A stretch of DNA of 11,841 nt from Dehalococcoidia bacterium UBA2979 (GCA_002348225.1 DEAP01000072.1:1-11841); one strand, 5' to 3'. Positions 1-7,397 are shown, numbered from the stretch's first letter. Program-made: numbers and translations. The notes: generated by a model from the letters alone, not told the origin.

Positions 1-1
1 C

Positions 2-94
2 CTAGCAGCGATGGGGCTAACAATTTTCATTTGGGTACACAGGCAACAGATTGCACAGGAAAGACATCTGCTCGAACTGCAGGGGAATGATTGA
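2..94 (+). CDS. C-terminal tail of an unidentified protein, possibly membrane-bound (partial)
   Basis: Reading frame 2 is open from the window edge to a TGA at 92-94 and gives 30 residues. A hydrophobic stretch (LAAMGLTIFIWV) is followed by a charged tail (HRQQIAQERHLLELQGND). This is the shape of a last transmembrane helix with a short cytoplasmic, helix-prone end. A very small protein such as a CcmD-like heme-exporter subunit has a similar shape, but 30 residues cannot decide this. The stop overlaps the -35 box of the nadE promoter, which is typical of tight gene packing. Reading frame 1 is also open over the same stretch (stop at 88-90), so the frame is chosen only on protein character. 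The start lies outside the window. Confidence 0.4.
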   Translation, partial: LAAMGLTIFIWVHRQQIAQERHLLELQGND

Positions 95-119
95 CGGGAG
101 GCTGTTAGTTGCCTAGGAT
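91..119 (+). promoter_or_regulatory. Sigma70-type promoter for nadE
   Basis: A TTGACG box at 91-96 (5 of 6 to TTGACA) is followed by a 17-bp spacer and TAGGAT at 114-119. TAGGAT fits the TAnnnT form common in actinobacterial -10 elements. Transcription would start near 126, leaving a leader of about 50 nt before the ATG at 177. The -35 box overlaps the stop codon of the preceding reading frame. The call rests on motif match and position only. Confidence 0.55.
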
Positions 120-176
120 TGATTTCCGGGCTTTGTTTGCGTAAAATATACACAAAGTGAAATGATAGGGCAAAAG

Positions 177-1919
177 ATGAAATCTTTTCGAGTCTCTCTC
201 GCGCAGATTAATACAACAGTGGGCGATTTTGAGCGCAACATCGACCTTATATTGACGAGCGCTAGGGCTGCTTCTGATTTAGGTGCTGAACTAGTGGTAT
301 TTCCAGAACTTGCAATTTGTGGATACCCACCTGAGGATCTACTTCTGCGCTCTGCATTCATTGACGACGCACGAGGCGCGTTAAATCAGCTCGCCGATGA
401 TGCGCGAGGCATGCCTCCACTCGTTGTGGGGTCACTTCATTTTGACAGACATTTATATAACAGTGCCTCGGTCCTCCACGAGGGAGTGGTTATAGCTGAT
501 TACCACAAGCAGCGGCTTCCAAATTATGGAGTCTTCGACGAGGAGAGATATTTTCAAGCTGGTGATTCATCGCTGATTTGTGATATCTCCGGTGTTGATG
601 TGGGCATCAATATTTGTGAAGATATTTGGTATCCAGACGGACCTATATCTGACGTTGCGCTTGCAGGTGCGCAAGTGGTGGTTAACATAAACGCTTCTCC
701 GTTCTCAGCGAACAGGTCACGGCTTCGGGAGAGAATGATTTCAACGCGTGCTATGGATCACACCGTGGCTTTGGTCTATGTGAATCAAGTTGGTGGACAG
801 GACGAATTGGTATTTGATGGGAATTCATTTGTTGCTTTGGCCGATGGAGAAATAATAGCAAGAGCTAAATCGTTTGAGGATGATCTTCTAACGGTTGATA
901 TTGAGCTAGAGGATGTTCGCCAAAAACAACTACATGATTCACGACTCCGGCAAATGCGATCTCAGGATTCACTTCTTGAAGAGCCAGCATGTGATTTTGT
1001 GAAAATTAACACTGAGGTGATGCCGAAACCTCCGCTTCTAAGAGGTCCAGAAGTAGAGACAGATCCCAACAAAGAGATCTATCAGGCATTAGTGACTGGC
1101 ACCAGAGACTACATTGAGAAAAGTGGATTTGAGAAAGTGTTCGTCGCGTTATCTGGTGGAATCGATTCAGCTCTAGTAGCCGCGATCGCCGTTGATGCGC
1201 TGGGACCGGAAAAAGTGACGGGGGTATCACTACCATCCCGATACTCTTCGGATGGTTCAGTGTCTGATGCGGTGGATCTTGCAGAGAACCTCGGGATACC
1301 TCTTCTGTCGATACCGATTGAAAATATACATGGACCCACCTTGGACCTACTTCTACCGGAGTTCCGAAATCTAGGAGATCCTGATCCTGGAGTGGCCGGT
1401 GAAAATATCCAGTCGCGAATCCGTGGTCTGATCATGATGGCCTTGTCCAATCACACCAATGGATCAATGGTATTAACTACAGGCAACAAAAGTGAGTATG
1501 CTTGTGGCTACGCCACATTGTACGGTGACATGGTAGGAGGCTTTGCTGTAATTAAGGATGTTCCAAAAAGCTTAGTCTGGGAACTCTCACGATGGAGGAA
1601 TACGGTAAGTCGTGTTATCCCCGAGAACTCGATAACGAAGGAGCCTTCCGCGGAATTGCGGCCCGATCAGGTAGATTCTGACTCGCTACCTCCTTATGAC
1701 ATCCTCGATCCCATAATCGAATACTACGTCGAAGACGACCTCTCGCTGGAAGCCATAATTGCCAAGGGGTTCGATGCCGAAGTTGTTAGACGGACCATTG
1801 GAATGATTAATCGGAATGAATACAAGCGGCGTCAGTCGCCCCCGGGTGTAAAAATCACCAGCAGAGCATTTGGCCGTGATAGACGATTACCTCTTGCTAC
1901 ACGATATACAGCAGTCTAA
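177..1919 (+). CDS. nadE: Glutamine-dependent NAD+ synthetase
   Basis: This enzyme makes NAD+ from deamido-NAD+, ATP and glutamine, the last step of NAD biosynthesis, in the cytoplasm. It is a two-domain fusion. The N-terminal nitrilase-like amidase (about residues 1-260, counted from the ATG at 177) carries the Glu-Lys-Cys triad: Glu44 in FPELAICGYPPEDLL, Lys111 in YHKQRLPNYGVFDE and Cys147 in GINICEDIWYP. The C-terminal ATP-pyrophosphatase domain has the P-loop SGGIDS at 326-331, then ENIQSRIRG, TTGNKSEYACGY and the late KEPSAELRPDQ motif. The length of 580 residues fits the shorter bacterial two-domain class (about 540-580), not the roughly 680-residue mycobacterial type. An in-frame ATG at 162 would add five residues. 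I prefer 177 because AGGG at 167-170 lies 6 nt ahead and MKSFRVSLAQIN is the usual family start. The stop overlaps the convergent folP stop. Confidence 0.95.
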   Translation: MKSFRVSLAQINTTVGDFERNIDLILTSARAASDLGAELVVFPELAICGYPPEDLLLRSAFIDDARGALNQLADDARGMPPLVVGSLHFDRHLYNSASVLHEGVVIADYHKQRLPNYGVFDEERYFQAGDSSLICDISGVDVGINICEDIWYPDGPISDVALAGAQVVVNINASPFSANRSRLRERMISTRAMDHTVALVYVNQVGGQDELVFDGNSFVALADGEIIARAKSFEDDLLTVDIELEDVRQKQLHDSRLRQMRSQDSLLEEPACDFVKINTEVMPKPPLLRGPEVETDPNKEIYQALVTGTRDYIEKSGFEKVFVALSGGIDSALVAAIAVDALGPEKVTGVSLPSRYSSDGSVSDAVDLAENLGIPLLSIPIENIHGPTLDLLLPEFRNLGDPDPGVAGENIQSRIRGLIMMALSNHTNGSMVLTTGNKSEYACGYATLYGDMVGGFAVIKDVPKSLVWELSRWRNTVSRVIPENSITKEPSAELRPDQVDSDSLPPYDILDPIIEYYVEDDLSLEAIIAKGFDAEVVRRTIGMINRNEYKRRQSPPGVKITSRAFGRDRRLPLATRYTAV

Positions 1920-2752
1920 TTTCTCAAGCGTGCCTTATCCACTATCGCAAGCATGGCTCGAGTTGCGGCAACGTCGTGAACGCGAATAATATTTGCGCCG
2001 TTCTGAACCGCAATAGCGTTGAACGCTAGTGACGCACTAAGTAACCCTTCTGTATCTTGACGATCTCCTTGATCCATAAGTTCGGACAGGAATCCCTTTC
2101 GTGAAGCTGATATAAGTATTGGTTGATTCAGGGAAGACAATTCCGTTATCCCTTCCAATAGTTTCAAATTATCTTCAGGACTTTTGGCAAAACCAAAACC
2201 AGGATCAAGCCAACATTCTTGGCCAGTTTCGTTTACGAATGTGTCACGGGCTTTGCTCAAAAACAGCATCACCTCTTGTTGGATATTCTCGTATTGTTGG
2301 TTAACTGACCGATGATGCTTAGGTGCTCCACGCATATGCATTAAGCAAGCGGGAATTCCATGCACCGTTGAAACTTGTCTCATTGCAGAGTCTTGGCCGC
2401 CAGTGACATCGTTAATCAAATGGACACCCGATTCTGCAGCCTGTTGAGCCACAGAGTGGGTCCAGGTATCCACAGATGTGGCAATACCTCGAGCGGCAAG
2501 CGATCTAATTACCAAGCTAACTCGTTCACCCTCTTCTTCGTGTGAGATATCCCGGGCCCCAGTGGCTGTGGAATGTGCCCCGACATCGATGATGTCTGCA
2601 CCTTCTTGAATCAGATCGAGTGCTCGTTCCACAGCTCGCTCCTTATCCACTCTCGAAAAAGCAATAGGGGAATCATCAGAGACGTTGAGAATACCCATTA
2701 TTGCCGTTCGGTCACTTGTGTCGATCTCGATATCGCGCATTCTCAATAGCAT
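1916..2752 (-). CDS. folP: Dihydropteroate synthase homologue with diverged loops
   Basis: DHPS joins p-aminobenzoate to dihydropterin pyrophosphate to give 7,8-dihydropteroate in folate synthesis. This 278-residue protein has the usual length and TIM-barrel motif order: MGILNVSDDS (19-28), GADIIDVG (51-58), SVDT (93-96), INDVTGG (113-119), MHMRGAP (138-144), LDPGFGFAKSPEDNL (182-196), SRKGFL (217-222) and RVHDVAATR (257-265). The pterin-binding side (NDV, DPGFGF, SRKG, RVHD) is conserved. Two mobile loops are not. Loop 1 reads NVSDDSPIAFS where the family has NVTPDSFSDGG, and loop 2 reads GAHSTATGA where it has GGESTRPGA. It may be an active variant or a DHPS-like paralogue, as for mycobacterial FolP2. 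No other folate gene is visible nearby. It converges on nadE with a 4-bp overlap and diverges from the DegT-like gene. An in-frame ATG at 2740 is an alternative start. The ribosome site ahead of 2752 (GGAAAC) is weak. Confidence 0.85.
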   Translation of the reverse strand: MLLRMRDIEIDTSDRTAIMGILNVSDDSPIAFSRVDKERAVERALDLIQEGADIIDVGAHSTATGARDISHEEEGERVSLVIRSLAARGIATSVDTWTHSVAQQAAESGVHLINDVTGGQDSAMRQVSTVHGIPACLMHMRGAPKHHRSVNQQYENIQQEVMLFLSKARDTFVNETGQECWLDPGFGFAKSPEDNLKLLEGITELSSLNQPILISASRKGFLSELMDQGDRQDTEGLLSASLAFNAIAVQNGANIIRVHDVAATRAMLAIVDKARLRN

Positions 2753-2790
2753 GTTTCCAGTTTAGACCTATAAGGCTCTAGACTGAGCAG

Positions 2791-3918
2791 ATGGTGTATC
2801 CGACAGGTCGCGAGGTGAATTCCGACGATCCAGCTATCGCTGGCGGACAGATTCTATTTATGACTAGTCCCACGGCTCACATGATTGAGCCAGCCCCCGA
2901 TCAAGACCCATTCGAGTCTTTCCGGTCTGAATTTTGTGCGCTCATAAATATTCCTATTTCAAGTACAGTAATCTTTCCGTCATATCAGGAAGCCATGAGA
3001 AATATTTGTAGCTTAGTGTCAGAGAGCACAGTTGCCGAAGACTTAACCTTACTTGTTTCTGCTTTTGGCTTGCCAAAGTTTACAAGACATCTACAAGAGT
3101 CTGACTTGAACTATCAATTTGTTGATATTGAGCCGGATAGCTACGGAATTTCTCCAAGAGGTATTGTTCAGAAAATAGAAGATATCCAAGGTGTAGCTGG
3201 AATTGTGATAGGACATCCGTTTGGGCACCCAGCAAATATGCCCGCACTAGAGAGAATTTCTTCTGACTACAGTATCCCGCTGATTCAGGATTGCTCGAGT
3301 GCCTTCCTTGCTGAATCACAGGGGATGCCTGTTGGCAAGACTGGGTATGCGTCTATATTTTCTTTACCTCAAGCGCTCGGAGTTGACGGGTATTCCCCTG
3401 AGCTTGATGATCTGACCCTTGTCATATTTGAGGATTCCGATGAGGCAAGACCACTGGGGTTATCTGCTCACACGATGAATACAAATCAGCGTGAGACTAT
3501 GGGAGTTCTCTTGGCAGCGCTTCGGGACTTTCCCGATCAACTCCGTCGACGTCGTTCAATGATTTGGGAATTGAATGCAAGATTACGAGGAATAGCGTCG
3601 GTTGCGAGAATGTCTCATGGCCGGAGAATTCAGCATGCATATTCGAGGTTTTCTCTAAAAATACGTGGTCCCGGCTGGAAAGAAAATTTGGAAACTTCAA
3701 TTAGGGCATTTCGAGTTGAGAATCTTGAGTTTTCGAGTGCAAACAGTGAACTGTCACTCAGTCAGGCCGGCACCGACACTCCGGATCAGTTCCCGGTAGC
3801 ATTGCGAACTGCTCGAGATTCAATCATATTGGACTTGCACAATGGTTTTAGCGAGAGTGATGTCGATAGAATAAGCTTTGTTACTAGGCGAATCGTGAGT
3901 TGGGCTTGCCGGTCCTAA
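2791..3918 (+). CDS. DegT/DnrJ/EryC1-fold protein lacking the PLP lysine
   Basis: This 375-residue protein follows the architecture of DegT/DnrJ/EryC1 sugar aminotransferases (PLP fold type I). DPFESFRSEF (39-48) sits where the family N-terminal helix lies. GIVIGHPFGHPANMPAL (137-153) is the family's 'vhl.G.pad' region. IQDCSSAF (165-172) holds Asp167, the residue that normally contacts the PLP ring nitrogen. VGKTGYASIFS (181-191) leads to the place of the Schiff-base lysine. The C-terminus LDLHNGFSESDVDRIS matches the usual 'LPlhpgls..dvdrv' end. After FS, where family members read like F-x-x-x-K followed by a GEGG loop, this protein reads LPQALGVDGYS. There is no Lys anywhere between 183 and 290. 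It is probably not a transaminase. It could be a binding or regulatory relative, as seen among some PLP-independent members. The gene lies 24 nt upstream of the ROK-like gene, probably in one transcript. The ribosome site is weak, and an in-frame ATG at 2860 is a later possible start. Confidence 0.7.
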   Translation: MVYPTGREVNSDDPAIAGGQILFMTSPTAHMIEPAPDQDPFESFRSEFCALINIPISSTVIFPSYQEAMRNICSLVSESTVAEDLTLLVSAFGLPKFTRHLQESDLNYQFVDIEPDSYGISPRGIVQKIEDIQGVAGIVIGHPFGHPANMPALERISSDYSIPLIQDCSSAFLAESQGMPVGKTGYASIFSLPQALGVDGYSPELDDLTLVIFEDSDEARPLGLSAHTMNTNQRETMGVLLAALRDFPDQLRRRRSMIWELNARLRGIASVARMSHGRRIQHAYSRFSLKIRGPGWKENLETSIRAFRVENLEFSSANSELSLSQAGTDTPDQFPVALRTARDSIILDLHNGFSESDVDRISFVTRRIVSWACRS

Positions 3919-3942
3919 ATCACATTAACGGACTCTGAAATA

Positions 3943-4713
3943 ATGGCGAAACTCCCAGAAGATCTATTAGTAGGTATCGAGGTCCATGGGGATGCCATAT
4001 CGGTAGAGCTCGCCAATACATCGTTGCATGTCATCGCCAAAGAGCGGATAGAAATAGGTGATCGGCTCGAGCATGAAGAACTTGATTGGGTAATTGGTGG
4101 TGCTATTGCAATGTCATTTGCTTTGGAGGGTAACAAGCGGTCTGCTGCGGCGATTTGTATTGCCTGTGATGGGTTCGTAGATGAAGCTTCGGGTCGGATT
4201 GTAGAGTCGCGTATCACTGCAATGGGTAGTGGGCTGGATATCGTGGGGGGGCTGAGAAAGCATATTGATACTCCAGTCATGGTTGTTGATCGCTCAAAAG
4301 TAATAATGCGGCAGCAAATCCGGGATCAAATGGAATTAGGAGAAGTAAGTGCCGTTAGTCTCGATGTGACTGATGATCGAGTAGTTTTCATCACTGTCTC
4401 AACTAAAAGGAAGTTTTTGAATGCGTCTGATGAGGTTGATATTTCCAAGACGCTGCCTGGTTTAGCAGAGTCATCAGATGTCGATGAATACTCTGTCGAT
4501 ATAAGTCAACGACTTGCGCCGGTGATTGAATATCTGTCGCCCGAATTATTTCTATTGAGTGCCCCTGAATCAGCACAGAATTCCTTGATGGAAAAGCTCT
4601 CCTCTAGTTTTCCCGACTCGCAGATTAGAATAAATGAGGTGCCAGGTGAATCAATTACGTCGGGCTGTCTCAAATTGGCGCTCACTCTAAGCAACGAGAA
4701 AAAATTACTTTGA
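3943..4713 (+). CDS. Degenerate ROK/actin-like ATPase-fold protein
   Basis: This 256-residue protein is not firmly assigned. Its pattern follows the ROK (sugar kinase/NagC) actin-like fold. An opening beta hairpin, LLVGIEVHGDAISVELAN (8-25), stands in place of DxGxT. AICIACDGFVDEASGRIVES (70-89) resembles 'igiavPGlvd..G.v..s'. LRKHIDTPVMVVDRSKV (104-120) resembles 'l....glPv.veNDana'. AVSLDVTDDRVVFITVS (137-153) resembles 'vv.vtlgtGig.g'. The C-terminus ITSGCLKLAL resembles the closing 'GAa.la' helix. The phosphate-binding DxGxT motif, the catalytic Asp of the END motif and the GTGIG loop all appear replaced, and the zinc-binding Cys/His motif is not seen. Sugar kinase activity is therefore unlikely, and no HTH is visible for a NagC-type repressor. 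It follows the DegT-like gene by 24 nt and ends just before a terminator-like hairpin, so the two form a likely operon. Function is unknown. Confidence 0.6.
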   Translation: MAKLPEDLLVGIEVHGDAISVELANTSLHVIAKERIEIGDRLEHEELDWVIGGAIAMSFALEGNKRSAAAICIACDGFVDEASGRIVESRITAMGSGLDIVGGLRKHIDTPVMVVDRSKVIMRQQIRDQMELGEVSAVSLDVTDDRVVFITVSTKRKFLNASDEVDISKTLPGLAESSDVDEYSVDISQRLAPVIEYLSPELFLLSAPESAQNSLMEKLSSSFPDSQIRINEVPGESITSGCLKLALTLSNEKKLL

Positions 4714-4721
4714 CACTTCAC

Positions 4722-4758
4722 ATCAAAACTCGCAGCGATTTTGATTTTTGTTGTTTTT
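4722..4758 (+). terminator. Rho-independent terminator after the ROK-like gene
   Basis: ATCAAAA at 4722-4728 pairs with TTTTGAT at 4739-4745. After one bulged C, inner TCG (4730-4732) pairs with CGA (4736-4738) around a 3-nt loop, giving a 10-bp stem with one bulge. A T-rich run (4746-4758, with only two G) follows directly. The hairpin begins 9 nt after the stop at 4713. The stem is AT-rich, so it is weaker than a textbook terminator, but position and T-tract support it. Confidence 0.5.
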
Positions 4759-4768
4759 CACTTACGAT
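4741..4768 (+). promoter_or_regulatory. Possible promoter for the BVMO gene
   Basis: TTGATT at 4741-4746 and TACGAT at 4763-4768 are separated by 16 bp. The -10 has the TAnnnT form. Transcription would start near 4775, about 40 nt before the ATG at 4815. The -35 overlaps the right arm of the preceding terminator-like hairpin. The region is AT-rich, so chance matches are likely. Confidence 0.3.
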
Positions 4769-4803
4769 AGCAGGACTGAATTAGCAAAAAATAAATGAGT
4801 TGT

Positions 4804-4807
4804 GGAG
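4804..4807 (+). promoter_or_regulatory. Ribosome binding site fixing the BVMO start
   Basis: GGAG lies 7 nt ahead of the ATG at 4815. This favours that ATG over the in-frame TTG at 4800, which has no ribosome site before it. Confidence 0.6.
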
Positions 4808-4814
4808 TACGCAG

Positions 4815-6434
4815 ATGAGTGATAGCGCCAAAGAGAATCAGAACTACGACGTGGTTATTGTTGGAGCCGGATTTGCTGGACTGTACATGCTCCACAGGAT
4901 GCATCAGGCTGGGCGTACCGCTCGAGTTTTCGAGGCTGGAAGTGGTGTAGGTGGTACTTGGTACTGGAACAGATATCCAGGTGCTCGCTGTGACATCCAG
5001 AGTATGGAATATTCATACTCCTTCTCTGAGGAGTTGCAACAGGACTGGGAATGGCCTGAAAAATATTCAGCACAACCAGATATTGAGAAATACGCTAATC
5101 ATGTTGCTGACAGATTTAATCTGCGGTCAGATATTCAATTTGATACTCGTGTTTCTGAAGCATCATTTGACGACGATGACAGCAGCTGGAAGATACAAAC
5201 TGATCAGGGTGACGTCGTGACAGCGCAATTCTTCATTATGGCGACTGGTTGTCTTTCTTCTACAAATATGCCTGAAATTGAAGGTATGGATAACTACACT
5301 GGTGACACCTATCACACCGGACAATGGCCCAAAGATGACGTGGACTTCACCGGCAAGAATGTGGCAATTATTGGTACTGGCTCCTCAGCTATACAGTCGA
5401 CTCCCGTTATCGCTCAGCAGGCTGAATCATTGACCGTCTACCAGAGAACACCGAGTTACTCACTACCGTCAGCAAATCATCCATCAGATCCCGAATATGT
5501 CGCTGATGTAAAGGCTAATTACAAGGAATTCCGCGAAGCAAATCAAAAGATGCCGGCTGGTACCGGGGCGGAGTGGTTGAAGGACATGAACGAACCAATG
5601 ATGACCTACTCGCCCGAGGAGCAGCAGGAAATCATGGAATCGATGTGGACTAAGGGTGGGTTTACGTTTGTACGCAGTTTCCCTGACATCACCCTAGATT
5701 ATGCCGCTAACGAAATTGCGGCTGATTTCGTCCGCGATAAGATTCGTGGCACGGTTGAAGATGCAGATACAGCCGAATTGCTCTGTCCAGAAATTGTGAT
5801 CGGGTGTAAACGTATGGTCATCGATTCTGGATATTACGAAAGTTTCAATGAGAAACACGTGCACCTCATTGATTTACGCGACAATCCGATTGAGGGTATT
5901 GAGGAGACAGGTATTCGTACCTCTGATGGACTCAGAGAGTATGACGCAATCGTATATGCAACGGGTTTCGATGCAATGACCGGCTCGATCTTGAAAGTCG
6001 ACATTAAGGGACGAGAAAATAAATCTCTTCGAGATGAGTGGGTAGCTGGTCCACGGACCTATTTGGGATTAAATTCTGTTGATTTTCCAAATATGTTTAC
6101 TATTACCGGTCCTGGTAGTCCTTCAGTCCTCACCAATATGATGGTGTCTATTGAGCAACACGTGGACTGGATAAGTGACTGTATCGCTTATATGGATGAA
6201 AAAGAATTCGCTACGATCGAAGCAACTCAGGATGCTCAGGATGAATGGGTCGATCACGTAAATTCCGTGGCAGATAAGACCCTGTTTACTGATCCAAACT
6301 GTAATTCTTGGTATCTAGGCGCTAACGTCGAAGGGAAGACACGAGTCTTCATGCCGCTCCCCGGCTATCCGGCCTACAAGGAGAAATGCGAAGAAGTCGT
6401 TGCCAATGGATATGAAGGATTCAACTTAGCCTAG
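4815..6434 (+). CDS. Baeyer-Villiger monooxygenase, cyclohexanone monooxygenase type
   Basis: This is an FAD- and NADPH-dependent flavoprotein that inserts one oxygen atom next to a ketone carbonyl to give an ester or lactone. The 539 residues match the CHMO class. FAD-binding GAGFAG is at 17-22, followed by GGTWYWNRYPGARCD (46-60). The BVMO fingerprint FxGxxxHxxxW appears at 161-172 as YTGDTYHTGQWP, with Tyr for the usual Phe. The NADPH-binding motif GTGSSA is at 187-192. Class hallmarks IGCKRMVIDSGYYESFN, YATGFDAMTG, GPRTYLGL, TGPGSPSVLTNM and the C-terminal NSWYLGANVEGKTRVFMP are all present. The substrate cannot be read from sequence. No signal peptide or membrane segment is seen. The gene is monocistronic, between a terminator-like hairpin and the convergent LLM gene 8 nt away. 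No lactone hydrolase or alcohol dehydrogenase lies beside it in the window. Confidence 0.93.
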   Translation: MSDSAKENQNYDVVIVGAGFAGLYMLHRMHQAGRTARVFEAGSGVGGTWYWNRYPGARCDIQSMEYSYSFSEELQQDWEWPEKYSAQPDIEKYANHVADRFNLRSDIQFDTRVSEASFDDDDSSWKIQTDQGDVVTAQFFIMATGCLSSTNMPEIEGMDNYTGDTYHTGQWPKDDVDFTGKNVAIIGTGSSAIQSTPVIAQQAESLTVYQRTPSYSLPSANHPSDPEYVADVKANYKEFREANQKMPAGTGAEWLKDMNEPMMTYSPEEQQEIMESMWTKGGFTFVRSFPDITLDYAANEIAADFVRDKIRGTVEDADTAELLCPEIVIGCKRMVIDSGYYESFNEKHVHLIDLRDNPIEGIEETGIRTSDGLREYDAIVYATGFDAMTGSILKVDIKGRENKSLRDEWVAGPRTYLGLNSVDFPNMFTITGPGSPSVLTNMMVSIEQHVDWISDCIAYMDEKEFATIEATQDAQDEWVDHVNSVADKTLFTDPNCNSWYLGANVEGKTRVFMPLPGYPAYKEKCEEVVANGYEGFNLA

Positions 6435-6442
6435 GCGTTGAT

Positions 6443-7390
6443 CTATAGAGATTTGTTTGCTTCGCTAATCGTCTCGAACGAAAGTTTTATCGACTCTGAT
6501 CTATTCTCTGGGTCTATGAGAGGTGCGGCAAGCACTTCGCCACATCCCGACTCAATATATTGTTTGAGTTTTTCAATAACTTCTGCTTTTGTGCCCGAAA
6601 CGACTAGATCATCAAGCAGCTCAACGGGATAAGCCTCACCATCAATAAGGAACCCTGCTTCTCTAAACATAGCTTGATAAAAGGGGATCGTGCTGTATCG
6701 ATGGAGTTGTTCCTGAGCAAGCCCCTTGGCTTTTTCTCTGTCATCGGATACGACAATGGGGACGTGCGCGATCAAAGGTACTTGCTTTTGCTGTAACTTG
6801 ATACCGGCCTCTAGTGCAGGTAGAGCTTTTTCGATCAGATAAGTTTTTGGGCACATCCATGAAATAGCTCCGTCTGTGAGCTCTCCACAAGTCATGAAGG
6901 ATTTAGGTCGCAAAGCTGATGCAACTAGTTCGATCGATGCTGGTTTTTTGATTGATGTATTTAGTGTGACCTGATCGCCAGAGAAATCGACCTCTCCGGT
7001 TTCAAATAGGGTCCTCAATGCCATGAGATATTCTCGTAGATGAGTCAGTGGTTTGGTCCATTCGGCACCGATAGATTTTGTCATCATTGGTTTATGTGAT
7101 GGGCCGATCCCGAGACGGAGTCGTCCAGGCGCTAGTTCGTCGATCGAGAGTGCCTGCTGAGCGATGGCAAGCGGATGACGTGGCCAAGTGGGAATTATTG
7201 CTGTTCCACCTTTGATTGTGCTTGTTCGATCAAGAGCGGCGGCAAAAGCTGTCAGTGGATCTGCACCACCAGCTCCACCGATAGTCGTCCAAGCGGTCGG
7301 TATTTCAAGACTTTCGGCCAAGCTAACCTGATCGCAAAAGTCTCCAGTGTCACTAGCAGAAATTAAGGTTCCTATCTCTGGTGTGGTCAT
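6443..7390 (-). CDS. LLM-class F420-dependent oxidoreductase
   Basis: This is a 315-residue luciferase-like (TIM-barrel) oxidoreductase. Proteins of this type mostly use coenzyme F420 for hydride transfer and often act on alcohols, imines or unsaturated compounds. Features seen are IKGGTAIIPTWPRHPLAIAQ (59-78), with the typical RHP after the substrate strand, and LAPGRLRLGIGPSHKPM (86-102), which contacts the cofactor phosphate region. Further on are LRPKSFMTCGELTDGAISWM, like the 'RP.ml.lAge.aDG...W' motif of actinobacterial F420 members, and a C-terminal SGTKAEVIEKLKQY like the usual 'GtpeeVaerl..y'. FMN cannot be excluded. The gene follows the GNAT gene by 7 nt on the same strand. Its ribosome site (GAAGGA, complement of 7402-7407) straddles the end of that gene, suggesting translational coupling. 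It converges with the BVMO gene. Confidence 0.85.
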   Translation of the reverse strand: MTTPEIGTLISASDTGDFCDQVSLAESLEIPTAWTTIGGAGGADPLTAFAAALDRTSTIKGGTAIIPTWPRHPLAIAQQALSIDELAPGRLRLGIGPSHKPMMTKSIGAEWTKPLTHLREYLMALRTLFETGEVDFSGDQVTLNTSIKKPASIELVASALRPKSFMTCGELTDGAISWMCPKTYLIEKALPALEAGIKLQQKQVPLIAHVPIVVSDDREKAKGLAQEQLHRYSTIPFYQAMFREAGFLIDGEAYPVELLDDLVVSGTKAEVIEKLKQYIESGCGEVLAAPLIDPENRSESIKLSFETISEANKSL

Positions 7391-7397
7391 GGGTTAC

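Noticed and set aside
3915..4280. 121-residue minus-strand reading frame rich in Ser and Pro
   Set aside because: It is the complement of the ROK-like gene; the low-complexity composition is typical of an antisense frame.
2791..4713. Reading the DegT-like and ROK-like genes as a sugar-nucleotide aminotransferase plus sugar kinase pair
   Set aside because: Both lack the residues needed for catalysis, and no other sugar-nucleotide or glycosyltransferase gene is present in the window.
4710..4715. Perfect TTGACA -35 box at the end of the ROK-like gene
   Set aside because: No acceptable -10 box lies 16-19 bp downstream; the positions hold CAGCGA/AGCGAT, and the region forms the terminator-like hairpin instead.
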